From Lachnospiraceae bacterium (GTDB lineage Bacteria > Bacillota_A > Clostridia > Lachnospirales > Lachnospiraceae), in the NCBI GenBank assembly GCA_028694115.1, contig JAQUUB010000095.1:1-17052 (forward strand): a stretch of 17,052 nt of DNA, given 5' to 3'. The notes beneath the pieces are model-generated. The model ran no database searches and was not told where the DNA came from. It saw only the letters and a program-made list of their open reading frames with translations. Below, in pieces: positions 1-7,335 of this stretch. A program made the translations under genes and the position numbers. Positions within the stretch are counted from its first letter, which is position 1. Every line of letters starts with the position of its first letter.

Positions 1-31
1 AGATTGGTATTAAACGAGGAAGGAGAAATTC

Positions 32-622
32 GTGGAGAGACAGATGGACGTTGTGTCAGTGAGACTTATTAAGAATGCACCTATGTTAAGTGATAAGCCA
101 ATTACAAGTCCAGAGGATGCAGTAAAGCTATTGGGAAATTATATGTGTGAATTGGATCGAGAAGTTATCTGTGTAATCAATATGCGAACAGATGGAATGC
201 CAATGAATTGTAATTTTGTTAGTATGGGCTCGGTTAATGAATGTATGGCACACCCAAGAGAGATTATGAAAAGTAGTATTCTATCCAATGCTGCATCCAT
301 GATGATTATGCACAATCATCCCTCGGGGAAGTTAGATCCAAGTAAGCAGGATACAATCATAACAGATCGCATGTTAAAGCTTGGTGAGTTGATGGGAATA
401 CCTCTTGTGGATCATGTGATTGTTGGTGGAGATAATAAGTCCTATTTTAGTTTTAAGAAAAAGGATATGTTGGAATTTACACATAACCGATTCGAAACAG
501 ATTATAAGAAAATTGAATATCAAAGATTTGCTGTGGCAGAACCCTGTGAAGAGAATTTACAAAGTAACGAAGAGAGTATAAAGCAAGAACAGGCGGTACC
601 ACATAGACATCGACACAGATAA
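32..622 (+). CDS. radC: RadC-like JAB/MPN domain protein of a conjugative element
   Basis: RadC-family protein of 196 aa. Its JAB (MPN+) metal-site signature HNHPSG followed by PSKQD is clear at about residues 94-107, and the RadC-typical DHVIVGGD and HPREI stretches flank it. RadC proteins were once linked to DNA repair, but the biochemical role is unsettled; versions on mobile elements are usually this short single-domain form. The start is GTG at 32, six bases after AAGGAG (20-25); ATG at 44 is the alternative. A TAA at 11-13 may end the preceding gene. The last 30 residues are a polar tail ending in alternating His and Arg (HRHRHR), unlike the catalytic domain and shared in style with four other proteins here. 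An intrinsic terminator follows at once. Confidence 0.9.
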   Translation: MERQMDVVSVRLIKNAPMLSDKPITSPEDAVKLLGNYMCELDREVICVINMRTDGMPMNCNFVSMGSVNECMAHPREIMKSSILSNAASMMIMHNHPSGKLDPSKQDTIITDRMLKLGELMGIPLVDHVIVGGDNKSYFSFKKKDMLEFTHNRFETDYKKIEYQRFAVAEPCEENLQSNEESIKQEQAVPHRHRHR

Positions 623-626
623 TGAG

Positions 627-661
627 AATCCCAGGGATAGAAAAAGTCCTTGGGATTTTTT
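627..661 (+). terminator. Intrinsic terminator after the radC-like gene
   Basis: AATCCCAGGGA (627-637) pairs with TCCTTGGGATT (647-657) with one G-U pair, and a run of six T (656-661) follows. The T run is also the first part of the first 33-bp repeat. Confidence 0.85.
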
Positions 662-689
662 GCAATCAGCTTTTTGAGGCTCCAAGTAC
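657..689 (+). repeat. 33-bp module-boundary repeat, copy 1
   Basis: The element reads TTTTTGCAATCAGC, TTTTTGAG, GCTCCAAGTAC in order. It is identical to the copies at 5542 and 15001 and differs at one base from the copy at 1755. It lies between the radC terminator and the ardC-like gene, ending 49 bases before its TTG start. A short hairpin (AGC...GCT) can form inside. No convincing sigma-70 promoter aligns across the copies. Confidence 0.9.
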
Positions 690-738
690 ATATTGTAGAA
701 ATGAATTCTGCAAATATTGAGGAAAGGAGAGGACAGCT

Positions 739-1743
739 TTGAAAAAAGAGAGAGTGAGCAGAGAAGAAAAAATGAGTGAGATTCAACAGAAGCTAGAAGA
801 TGGTGTGCGGGATATTTTTGAATCTGAAAAGTACAAGGAGTATATCGCTACCATATCTAAGTTTCCATCTTACAGTATCAACAATTGTATTTTGATTGTT
901 TCACAATGTCCAGATGCATCATTTGTCTGTGGGTATCGAAAGTGGCAGACCGATTTCAACCGAGTGGTCAACAGAAATGAACACGGAATTATGATTATCG
1001 CACCAGTGAAGTATAAGGCAGATGTAGATGAGCTGGTATATGACGAGAACAGTCATCCAGTGAAAGATGTTAATGGAAATCAAGTTACTGAAAAGGTACA
1101 AAGAGAATTTCAGGCATTTCGACCAGCTTATGTATTTGATGTGAAGCAGACAACAGGAGATCCACTTCCTACATTAGCCAATCTTTTGGAACGTGGTGTT
1201 GAAGGATATGAGCAGATTAAAGATGCACTAATTGCAGTTAGTCCAGTACCTGTATCTTTTGAAGCAATTGATAGTGGTGCAAATGGCTATTTTAGTCCAA
1301 GTAGTCAGTGTATTGTTGTGAAATCCGAGATGCCAGAACTGCAGACTGTGAAAACACTGATTCATGAAATTGCCCATGCTGAATTAGGACATGGTGGTAA
1401 GGATGATAAGTGGGATCGAGAGAGTAAGGAAGTTATGGCAGAAAGTGTTGCGTATTGGGTAAGCCAGATGTTGAACCTCGATACATCAGATTATTCTTTT
1501 GGGTATATCTCTGGATGGAGTAAAAATCGTGAAGTATCAGAATTAAAAGAGAATTTGGAACTCATTAAATCTACAGCGGATAAGATCTCAGCAGATTTGG
1601 AGAAGAAGCTGACATGCAGTGTGAAGCAGGAAAAAGGCGAAGCGGAATCTGCAGAAAAAATAATGAAAGAACAAGAAGGGAAGGAGCAGAAGGTTGAATA
1701 CGAGAGTGAGCAAGTGCAAGTGCGAAGAAAAAAATCCAGATAA
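739..1743 (+). CDS. ArdC-like antirestriction protein: ssDNA-binding N domain plus zinc metallopeptidase
   Basis: A 334-aa protein with the ArdC layout. Residues about 10-135 resemble the ArdC N-terminal ssDNA-binding domain, with GYRKWQ and a long basic/hydrophobic stretch. Residues about 200-245 hold a gluzincin site, HEIAH (209-213) followed by KEVMAESVAY with Glu231/Glu235 as candidate third ligand. ArdC proteins bind ssDNA and counter restriction in the recipient; the IncW pSa ArdC has been reported to travel with the transferred strand. The start is TTG at 739, six bases after GGAAAGGAGAGG (721-732); ATG at 772 is an alternative with a poor ribosome site. The C-terminal 45 residues are a Glu/Lys/Gln-rich linker ending RRKKSR. 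It seems to be a one-gene operon with the repeat on either side. An ImmA/IrrE-type peptidase label is the alternative. Confidence 0.8.
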   Translation: MKKERVSREEKMSEIQQKLEDGVRDIFESEKYKEYIATISKFPSYSINNCILIVSQCPDASFVCGYRKWQTDFNRVVNRNEHGIMIIAPVKYKADVDELVYDENSHPVKDVNGNQVTEKVQREFQAFRPAYVFDVKQTTGDPLPTLANLLERGVEGYEQIKDALIAVSPVPVSFEAIDSGANGYFSPSSQCIVVKSEMPELQTVKTLIHEIAHAELGHGGKDDKWDRESKEVMAESVAYWVSQMLNLDTSDYSFGYISGWSKNREVSELKENLELIKSTADKISADLEKKLTCSVKQEKGEAESAEKIMKEQEGKEQKVEYESEQVQVRRKKSR

Positions 1744-1759
1744 ATTTATCGTATTTTTT
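1739..1759 (+). terminator. Weak terminator-like palindrome after the ardC-like gene
   Basis: GATAAATTTATC (1739-1750) is a perfect palindrome overlapping the stop codon, followed by six T at 1754-1759. The stem is only four A/T-rich pairs with an AATT loop, so termination would be weak. The T run is shared with repeat copy 2. Confidence 0.35.
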
Positions 1760-1787
1760 GCAATCAGCTTTTGGAGGCTCCAAGTAC
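1755..1787 (+). repeat. 33-bp module-boundary repeat, copy 2
   Basis: It matches copy 1 except for G instead of T at 1773, giving CAGCTTTTGGAGGC. It begins 12 bases after the ardC-like stop codon and ends 51 bases before the ATG of the 43-aa gene. Like copy 4 it is preceded by CGTA and followed within a few bases by ATGTAAGGA, so these two copies share extra flanking sequence. Confidence 0.9.
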
Positions 1788-1838
1788 TAGATGTAAGGAT
1801 AACAAATTCAACAAATAATCAGAAGGGAGAAAAGAACA

Positions 1839-1970
1839 ATGGATTATGTATCAGACGAAATCACAATTGCAAAGGACACAAGAGAAGATAAAGCAGCCGC
1901 TTTACTTTCCTATGATGTAGCATTTGCAGCAATGAAAAAGAAGAGAGAGGAGAACAGAAAACATGCTTAA
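1839..1970 (+). CDS. 43-aa protein of unknown function, overlapping the DUF5688 gene
   Basis: A 43-codon reading frame starts at ATG 1839, six bases after the strong ribosome site AGAAGGGAG (1821-1829) plus AAAAG. The product begins MDYVSDEITIAK and ends in a basic helix-like stretch (MKKKREENRKHA). Its stop overlaps the start of the next gene by eight bases, which suggests translational coupling. The frame is closed at a sensible operon position just after repeat copy 2, which favours a real gene over a chance frame. No family was recognised. It could act as a leader peptide for the DUF5688 gene or as a small partner of its product. Confidence 0.65.
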   Translation: MDYVSDEITIAKDTREDKAAALLSYDVAFAAMKKKREENRKHA

Positions 1971-2997
1971 TTTTCAGGAATTTCAGGAATACGTTCAGAT
2001 GAATCTTAGAGACGTATTGCCAGAGGAACACAAAGAGGTGTCAATTGATCTGAATCAGGTTCAGAAAAACAATGGAAAAGAGTTACATGGACTCAATGTA
2101 AAACCTGTTGATTCAAATATCGCACCAACAATCTATTTGGATGGATATTTTGAGAAATATCTGAACGGTGCAAACTTAGATAGCCTGATGACAGACATCG
2201 CAAGAATTGCAGTGGAGAATATAAATCCTCCAACAGAGTTTGGAAATATCGCACAGGATTTTAGAGATTTCAATTTTGTGAAGGACAAGATCATTATGGT
2301 AGCGGTAAACACAGAAAGAAATAAGGCAATGCTTGCAGATACACCTCATCAGAACAGAGAAGACTTATCTTTGATCTATAAGGTAATGCTTGGTAATGAC
2401 CAGGATGGTATTGCAACTGTAACGATTAAGAATAGCCATATGGAATATTGGGGGGTAACAGCAGATGAGATTCATCAGTACGCAATGGAAAACTCCAAAG
2501 AGTTACTTCCAGTAACCATCCAGTCCATGAATGAAATCATGAGAGAGATGTTCTCAAAAGATGGAATGCCAGATGATATGGCAGAGGCTATGTTTGAAGA
2601 AATGCCAGTAAATCAGCAGATGTATGTAATCTCTAATACAACCAGAGTAAATGGTGCAGCGGCAATGTTCTATGAAGATGCATTATCGGGATTGGCAGAA
2701 CAGATGGAATCAGATTTGTTCATTCTTCCATCATCTGTGCATGAGTGCATCGCAGTATCTACAGAACTTGGTACACCAGAATCTCTTGCAGAAATGGTGC
2801 AGGAAGTAAATGGAACACAGGTTGCAGAGGATGAATTCTTATCCGATCATGTGTATCGCTATGATGCAAAAGAAAGAACAATTTCTCTTGCAGATACTAC
2901 TTTGGCAGAGATTGAATCTAAAGTATCAGAGAATACAGCAACCTATGAAGCAACAGAAACTAATTCAGAGGGCGCACGTCCTCGTCATCACAGATAG
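1963..2997 (+). CDS. DUF5688 family protein
   Basis: A 344-aa soluble protein that I recognise as DUF5688-like, a family common in Lachnospiraceae genomes and their mobile elements and without a known function. Family-typical stretches are the N-terminal FQEYVQMNLRDVLPEE, then VQKNNGKELHGL and SNIAPTIYLD around residues 33-60, and a C-terminal part with FILPSSVHECIAV near residue 255. No catalytic motif or membrane segment is visible. The start is ATG 1963, with AGAGGAG at 1946-1952, overlapping the 43-aa gene. The last 20 residues (acidic/Thr-rich, then ARPRHHR) form a basic C-terminal tail like those of the radC-like and LPD16-like proteins. The spoVG gene follows after 12 bases, so all are probably in one transcript. 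Confidence 0.75.
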   Translation: MLNFQEFQEYVQMNLRDVLPEEHKEVSIDLNQVQKNNGKELHGLNVKPVDSNIAPTIYLDGYFEKYLNGANLDSLMTDIARIAVENINPPTEFGNIAQDFRDFNFVKDKIIMVAVNTERNKAMLADTPHQNREDLSLIYKVMLGNDQDGIATVTIKNSHMEYWGVTADEIHQYAMENSKELLPVTIQSMNEIMREMFSKDGMPDDMAEAMFEEMPVNQQMYVISNTTRVNGAAAMFYEDALSGLAEQMESDLFILPSSVHECIAVSTELGTPESLAEMVQEVNGTQVAEDEFLSDHVYRYDAKERTISLADTTLAEIESKVSENTATYEATETNSEGARPRHHR

Positions 2998-3009
2998 GAG
3001 AGTGAGAAT

Positions 3010-3363
3010 ATGCAGGTATCAGAAGTAAGACTTAATCTGTTAAAGACAGATAATGCAGTAAAAGCAATTGGAAGTTTTTCCTTAGATGGAGCTTTCGCAG
3101 TACGTGGAGTAAGAGTAATGGAAGATAAGAATGGTCGTAACTTTGTGGCGTTCCCTTCCAGAGAGAAAGCTGATGGCTCATATGAAGATATTGCATTTCC
3201 TTTAAGTAAGGAATTGTATGCATCCATTACAGGAGCAATCATTGATGAGTATAAACAGCAGGTGGAAAAGCAGGAGCAGACACAGGATCAGTCTCAGGAA
3301 CAGACCCAGACAGAGGGCACGAGCGAAGCCGCACCTGCTCCGAAGAAAGGCAGAAGCAGATAA
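3010..3363 (+). CDS. spoVG: SpoVG family regulator with Gln/Glu-rich tail
   Basis: A 117-aa protein; residues 1-82 are a full SpoVG domain, with MQVSEVRLNL, AIGSFSLDGAFAVRGVRV, FVAFPSREKADGSYEDIAFPL and ITGAIIDEYKQQ matching the family pattern. SpoVG proteins are small site-specific nucleic-acid-binding regulators first found in sporulation and widely carried by mobile elements. Beyond the usual family end (about 85-95 aa) there is an extra tail of about 33 residues, rich in Gln, Glu and Thr, that finishes KKGRSR. The ribosome site GGAGAG lies just upstream of ATG 3010. A second SpoVG paralogue without the tail follows after 12 bases. Confidence 0.93.
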   Translation: MQVSEVRLNLLKTDNAVKAIGSFSLDGAFAVRGVRVMEDKNGRNFVAFPSREKADGSYEDIAFPLSKELYASITGAIIDEYKQQVEKQEQTQDQSQEQTQTEGTSEAAPAPKKGRSR

Positions 3364-3375
3364 GGAGGGTGTTCA

Positions 3376-3630
3376 ATGCAGGTAACAGAAGTTAGACTTA
3401 CAAAGGCACCCAGTGAAGATAGTTGCTTAGCTTATGGGAGCATCACATTAGATGGTGACTTTGTAGTGTGTGGGATAAGAGTATTAAAGACAAAGGAAGG
3501 AAATCAGTTTATCGGGTTTCCTTCCCGACAAAATAGTCGTGGTGAATACAAGGATGTGTGTTTCCCGATGGATCGTGGACTTAGAGAGGACATCAACTTG
3601 AAAGTTCTTGAAGAGTATGAAAAATTATAG
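3376..3630 (+). CDS. Second SpoVG family protein (short form)
   Basis: An 84-aa SpoVG-domain protein of normal family length, with MQVTEVRLTKAP, SITLDGDFVVCGIRVL, FIGFPSRQNSRGEYKDVCFP and LKVLEEYEKL. It is diverged from the upstream paralogue and lacks its tail, so it is not a recent duplication. The start is ATG 3376, a few bases after AAGGAGGGTG, one of the strongest ribosome sites in the window. SpoVG proteins form dimers, so the two could pair, but this is inference. It is the last gene before the hairpin and the relaxase. Confidence 0.9.
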   Translation: MQVTEVRLTKAPSEDSCLAYGSITLDGDFVVCGIRVLKTKEGNQFIGFPSRQNSRGEYKDVCFPMDRGLREDINLKVLEEYEKL

Positions 3631-3670
3631 ACAATCAGTTAAAATTTCGATAAATCCTCCTTTTTTAGTG

Positions 3671-3710
3671 TGTAGTGGTAGCCGTCCTTTGTAGGGCGGC
3701 TATTGCTATA
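3671..3710 (+). other. Long hairpin upstream of the relaxase gene (leader RNA structure or oriT candidate)
   Basis: TAGCCGTCCT (3679-3688) pairs with AGGGCGGCTA (3693-3702) across the loop TTGT. The stem extends outward to 3671 and 3710 if G-U pairs are allowed, giving about 18 pairs. The many G-U pairs favour a structure selected as RNA. No T run follows (TTGTATGG), so a classical terminator is unlikely. It ends 25 bases before the relaxase start. Relaxase genes often lie next to their oriT, so a nic-region hairpin is the other possibility. Confidence 0.6.
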
Positions 3711-3735
3711 TTGTATGGAGTGGAAAGGGATATAG

Positions 3736-5541
3736 ATGGCACAGGGAATTGTAGTGAAGATATGGAATATCAGTGCAGGAACAGGTACGAAGTCTACATC
3801 GGCACAGATTGGAAGTAGTATTGCATATATTGAAAATCCAGAGAAAGTTGGTGTGAAGTTAGAACTTAATACAGTAAATCAGATTAGTAATGAGTTAAGT
3901 TATGTTGCAAATGAACTTAAGACAGTACAGGGATTATATGAAGGAGCAAGGCACATTTTTGATTTTGATAATGCAACGAATGAAATGATACAAGTCAAAG
4001 AATTCTATGGGAAATTGAATGGACGAGTGGCAACACATGGTGTGATATCGCTCGATCAGGAAGAATCAGATCCTAAGAATGCAGGGAAGCTGATGATGTT
4101 GTTGGATGAGTTGATGGAGAAGGTATTTCCAGAGAATCAAGTAGTGTATGCAGTGCATACCAATACAGATAATCTTCACATTCATTTTGTACTAAATACA
4201 GTTGGTATGGATGGAAAGAAGATTCATATGGATAAGACTTTTATGAGAAAAGTATTTGAACCAGAGATAAACAAATTAGCAATAAAGTATGGATTTACAC
4301 CCAATAGCACCTGGTCACAAACGCCAAAGAAAGATGAAGTACCAATTGCGACAAGAAAGATATTGCTTCGGAAACTGATAGACCATGCAATTGAACAGAC
4401 AGATGATATTGCAACCTTTATTGCATATCTTAGAGCGGATGGATTAACAGTGAATGTGGGAAAGAATATTTCTGTGCAGATGGAAGGAATGCCAAAGGCA
4501 ATGCGGACAGGAGCATTAGGGGAGAATTATACACCAGATGGAATTGTAAAACGCCTTGCATCGAAGCTGGACCCGCTTGTGTGGAAGTCTGTTGGAGAAC
4601 ATTCTCATTATCTTCCACAAAGGGAACTTGTGAATTTTACGCCAAGTAAGATGAAGAAATATAAGGAGATGTCACAAGAAGAAAAGAAGCTGGCGGTACA
4701 TTTGCTTAGACTAGAGCGAAATCCGTGGGAAGAGTCTAGAAAGGACAATTGGGCGATTCAGAATATGTCCAAGCAGTTGAATGAGGTGGCATACGTCTAT
4801 GAGATAGTTCATTTCTACTCGCACGGAGCAGATAGCACGAAACAAGCAATGGAAGAGATTACGAAGCAAAGAAAAGTATTGTCAGCAGAGAAAAAGGAGA
4901 TTCGAAAGAATCTTCAAGCATATAAACCCATTACGGCAATTTATGAGGAAATGAAGCAGTATATGCTTCGTGCATATTTATATGATGCTTATGGCAGAAC
5001 AGAGTATGTGAATGATTTTGTGAAGTATAAGGAGCTGTCAGAACGGTTGGAGCAGATTTATGGTAAGTCAGTTGAGGAAGTGGCAGATTTTATTATGGAT
5101 CAGAAGAATCAACTTCTTTATGCGAATGCGCAGGAGAAAGAATTGTCAGCTCAATACAGAGTGATTCAGAAATATGTAAGTGAGGGCAGATTTGTAGTAA
5201 ATGAGGAAGGTTTATCTTTCTTCAAAGCAGTTGGACATAGCGAAGCACTTCGTAACGCAAGGGATTTTAATGTCTTGGCAACAGATATTAGATATATTAC
5301 AGCAAAAGATGTTGATGGAATAACGGTGCGAGTTATGACAACACCAGAAGTGATTGATGGAAAAACAACAGTGGCAACGACAGTCACTGTATTAGGAGAG
5401 AATAATCAAGTTATAAAAGAAATCTCTTCTAATGATATGGAAGCAAGGGCTTTTAATGAAGCAATCTTTGAGCTTGCAGATGGATATGGATTAAAGGAAT
5501 GTCAGACAAGAAAGAAAAATATTCGAGAAAATATGCATTAG
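3736..5541 (+). CDS. MobP-type relaxase/mobilization nuclease
   Basis: A 601-aa relaxase that nicks and covalently binds the transferred strand. Residues 1-190 form the relaxase domain. Candidate catalytic Tyr31 lies in SSIAYIENPEK (motif I), motif II is near ATHGVISLD (99-107), and the metal-binding His motif III is HTNTDNLHIH (141-150) followed by FVLNTV. The middle (about 300-480) is charged, helical and coiled-coil-like. The last 100 residues (about 500-590) form a separate compact region of unknown role, ending in a Lys/Arg-containing tail. The start is ATG 3736 with AAAGGG just upstream. The gene stands alone between a hairpin and repeat copy 3, whose T run begins directly after the stop codon. 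Confidence 0.92.
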   Translation: MAQGIVVKIWNISAGTGTKSTSAQIGSSIAYIENPEKVGVKLELNTVNQISNELSYVANELKTVQGLYEGARHIFDFDNATNEMIQVKEFYGKLNGRVATHGVISLDQEESDPKNAGKLMMLLDELMEKVFPENQVVYAVHTNTDNLHIHFVLNTVGMDGKKIHMDKTFMRKVFEPEINKLAIKYGFTPNSTWSQTPKKDEVPIATRKILLRKLIDHAIEQTDDIATFIAYLRADGLTVNVGKNISVQMEGMPKAMRTGALGENYTPDGIVKRLASKLDPLVWKSVGEHSHYLPQRELVNFTPSKMKKYKEMSQEEKKLAVHLLRLERNPWEESRKDNWAIQNMSKQLNEVAYVYEIVHFYSHGADSTKQAMEEITKQRKVLSAEKKEIRKNLQAYKPITAIYEEMKQYMLRAYLYDAYGRTEYVNDFVKYKELSERLEQIYGKSVEEVADFIMDQKNQLLYANAQEKELSAQYRVIQKYVSEGRFVVNEEGLSFFKAVGHSEALRNARDFNVLATDIRYITAKDVDGITVRVMTTPEVIDGKTTVATTVTVLGENNQVIKEISSNDMEARAFNEAIFELADGYGLKECQTRKKNIRENMH

Positions 5542-5574
5542 TTTTTGCAATCAGCTTTTTGAGGCTCCAAGTAC
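5542..5574 (+). repeat. 33-bp module-boundary repeat, copy 3
   Basis: Identical to copies 1 and 4. It begins at the base after the relaxase stop codon and ends only 20 bases before the GTG of the ATPase gene, with TATAGGAGGTGAG in between. If it contains a promoter, the transcript would start inside it or leave almost no leader. A weak A/T-rich inverted repeat (5519-5534) in the relaxase end precedes its T run. Confidence 0.9.
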
Positions 5575-5594
5575 ATTATAGGAGGTGAGAAAAA

Positions 5595-6848
5595 GTGCAA
5601 AGACTTAAGTATGAGAAAAGATCGAATGGAAAGCTTGTAGCAGATTCTAAGGTCTATCAAACCGAATCCATATTTAAGCAATCCAAAATCAATGATATGT
5701 TTCTTCAATTGAAAGCCAATGTATGTGATCTTAATCCTGCTTTGGTTACCAAATGTATTACTGGAACCGAGCAGGATTTTATCATGCTGATGAACCGAGC
5801 AAAGGATTTTATTGAATATTCTTATCCATCTATCAATGAGGATAGTAAGAAGGTTCTTTTAGAAATGTTTCAGCAATGTGTATTTGGCTATTATGTTCTA
5901 ACTCCACTTATTGTGGCTAAGGATGTATCGGACATTAAGGTACTGTCCTATGACCATGTAGTAGTAAAGGCAAATGGCGAAAGATATGTGGCTGATGTGA
6001 AATTCTTTAGCGAAGAGGATTACCGATTATGGTATGAGAGAATTCATCGAATTCACAGACTTGGAAGGGCAGAGGAATATGCGTTAGGACACTGTACTGA
6101 TCGAAAAGGCGTAGATGCATTCTATCTTCGAATTGATGTGCAACATTCCTGTATTACATCTACAGAGACAAATAATATCCATATTCGAAAGATGCCAAAG
6201 GAGAAATTGACCTGGGAATATCTGAAAGAGAACAAGATGCTGGATGATGAAATGATGGATTATTTGGAAGATCGTATTCTTTCTGGATATGGATTCTTGA
6301 TTTCTGGAAGAGGTGGATCAGGGAAATCAACGCTACTTAATAACATGCTTGATATGATTCCGTTTAATGAATCAATTTTAGTGTCGCAGGAATCAGATGA
6401 ATTGTATTCCAACATTCATCCACAGGTACAGTTCGAGCATACAATGACGGTTCGAAAAAATGATGCGGTGACAGATTTTTCCTTGGAAGATGAGCTTCGA
6501 TTGGGATTATTGCAGGATATTGATAATTTCATCATCGGTGAAATTAAAGGTGGAGAAGCACTGCATGTGTTTACGACAGCCATGAGTACTGGTGCAAGGT
6601 TCTTTGGAACAATTCACTCGAACGATGCAAGAAGTTCCGTGACGAGATTGGCGCAATGTGCAAGGTATGTATCAGATTATCCAATGGAAACATTGGAAGA
6701 AATGCTAACTTGTATGCCATTTGTATTGATTCATATGAGCCATTTTTCTATTGATGAAATCGTGGAAATTGATGGATGGGATGCAAGTGAAAAGAAACTT
6801 ATTTACTCAGAAATTTATAAGAAAGTAGAAGGAGAAAAGGAAAGCTAG
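5595..6848 (+). CDS. CpaF/TadA-type secretion ATPase
   Basis: A 417-aa ATPase of the type II/IV secretion superfamily (CpaF/TadA/VirB11-like). Residues 30-200 are the usual N-terminal domain. Walker A is GRGGSGKST (238-246), the Walker B/Asp-box region is DNFIIGEIKGGEA (310-322), equivalent to the canonical VGEVRGGEA of CpaF, and the His box is TIHSNDARSSVTRL with His341. Such hexameric ATPases drive Tad/Flp pilus assembly or type IV secretion at the inner face of the membrane. The start is GTG 5595 behind AGGAGGTG; no better ATG is near. It heads a compact operon and is followed after one base by an A24 prepilin peptidase, which points to a pilus-like rather than a pure VirB11 role. Confidence 0.9.
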   Translation: MQRLKYEKRSNGKLVADSKVYQTESIFKQSKINDMFLQLKANVCDLNPALVTKCITGTEQDFIMLMNRAKDFIEYSYPSINEDSKKVLLEMFQQCVFGYYVLTPLIVAKDVSDIKVLSYDHVVVKANGERYVADVKFFSEEDYRLWYERIHRIHRLGRAEEYALGHCTDRKGVDAFYLRIDVQHSCITSTETNNIHIRKMPKEKLTWEYLKENKMLDDEMMDYLEDRILSGYGFLISGRGGSGKSTLLNNMLDMIPFNESILVSQESDELYSNIHPQVQFEHTMTVRKNDAVTDFSLEDELRLGLLQDIDNFIIGEIKGGEALHVFTTAMSTGARFFGTIHSNDARSSVTRLAQCARYVSDYPMETLEEMLTCMPFVLIHMSHFSIDEIVEIDGWDASEKKLIYSEIYKKVEGEKES

Positions 6849-6849
6849 G

Positions 6850-7335
6850 ATGGTGTTTTATATATCGTTATCACTGGTTTCAATTGCAACCATGATATGG
6901 TCAGCCATACAGGATATCAGGGAAAGAATGATATATGTTTTCCCAATTACAATGCTTCACATTATGTGGAGCATTTACCTGTATGCTTTTACGGATTTTC
7001 CGAAGATGCTTTTAGTCACATTTTGGATTGTGCATCTGGTGCTATATGTATTGCTCAATAAATATGCAATCTGGGGTGGCGGTGATAGTGATTTGCTCCT
7101 TGTCTTTGCAGATATTGTTTGGGTAACAGGTGCATCAATGAATGGATACAGTCTTGTGATTAGAGAATGCCTGTATTTGATAGTAGGGCTGATATGTTCA
7201 ATTGCAATTGGACTGATAGAAGGAAAAGTAAGAAAGCAGGAAGTAAATGTAACAAATGAAATTGCAGTGATTCCAGGACTGTCTTTGGTAATGATTCTGC
7301 TTATGGTTCAGTATTTCGTCTGGAGGTGGATGTGA
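6850..7335 (+). CDS. A24 family prepilin peptidase (CpaA/TadV-like)
   Basis: A 161-aa polytopic membrane protein with four to six predicted helices and the two aspartates of GxGD-type prepilin peptidases: Asp22 in AIQDIRERMI and Asp79 in GGGDSDLLL. The length fits the short CpaA/TadV type, which lacks the N-methylation domain. The family cleaves the basic leader of type IV or Flp prepilins at the membrane. Its stop codon overlaps the start of the next gene (TGATG). Together with the adjacent ATPase it defines a Tad-like core. The substrate is not obvious; the small membrane protein at 15119 is the best candidate in the window. Confidence 0.85.
   Translation: MVFYISLSLVSIATMIWSAIQDIRERMIYVFPITMLHIMWSIYLYAFTDFPKMLLVTFWIVHLVLYVLLNKYAIWGGGDSDLLLVFADIVWVTGASMNGYSLVIRECLYLIVGLICSIAIGLIEGKVRKQEVNVTNEIAVIPGLSLVMILLMVQYFVWRWM

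Noticed and set aside
1..72. End of an upstream gene in frame 1, closing at TAA 70-72
   Set aside because: It would overlap the radC-like gene by about 40 bases; a TAA at 11-13 in another frame before a strong ribosome site is the more natural gene end, and too little is visible to call either.
657..700. Sigma-70 promoter within the 33-bp repeat
   Set aside because: TTGCAA and TTGAGG resemble a -35 box, but no -10 hexamer at 16-18 bases is shared by the four copies.
1694..1891. Open frame of 65 codons across the ardC end and the 43-aa gene
   Set aside because: It lacks a ribosome site, spans repeat copy 2 and overlaps two better supported genes in other frames.
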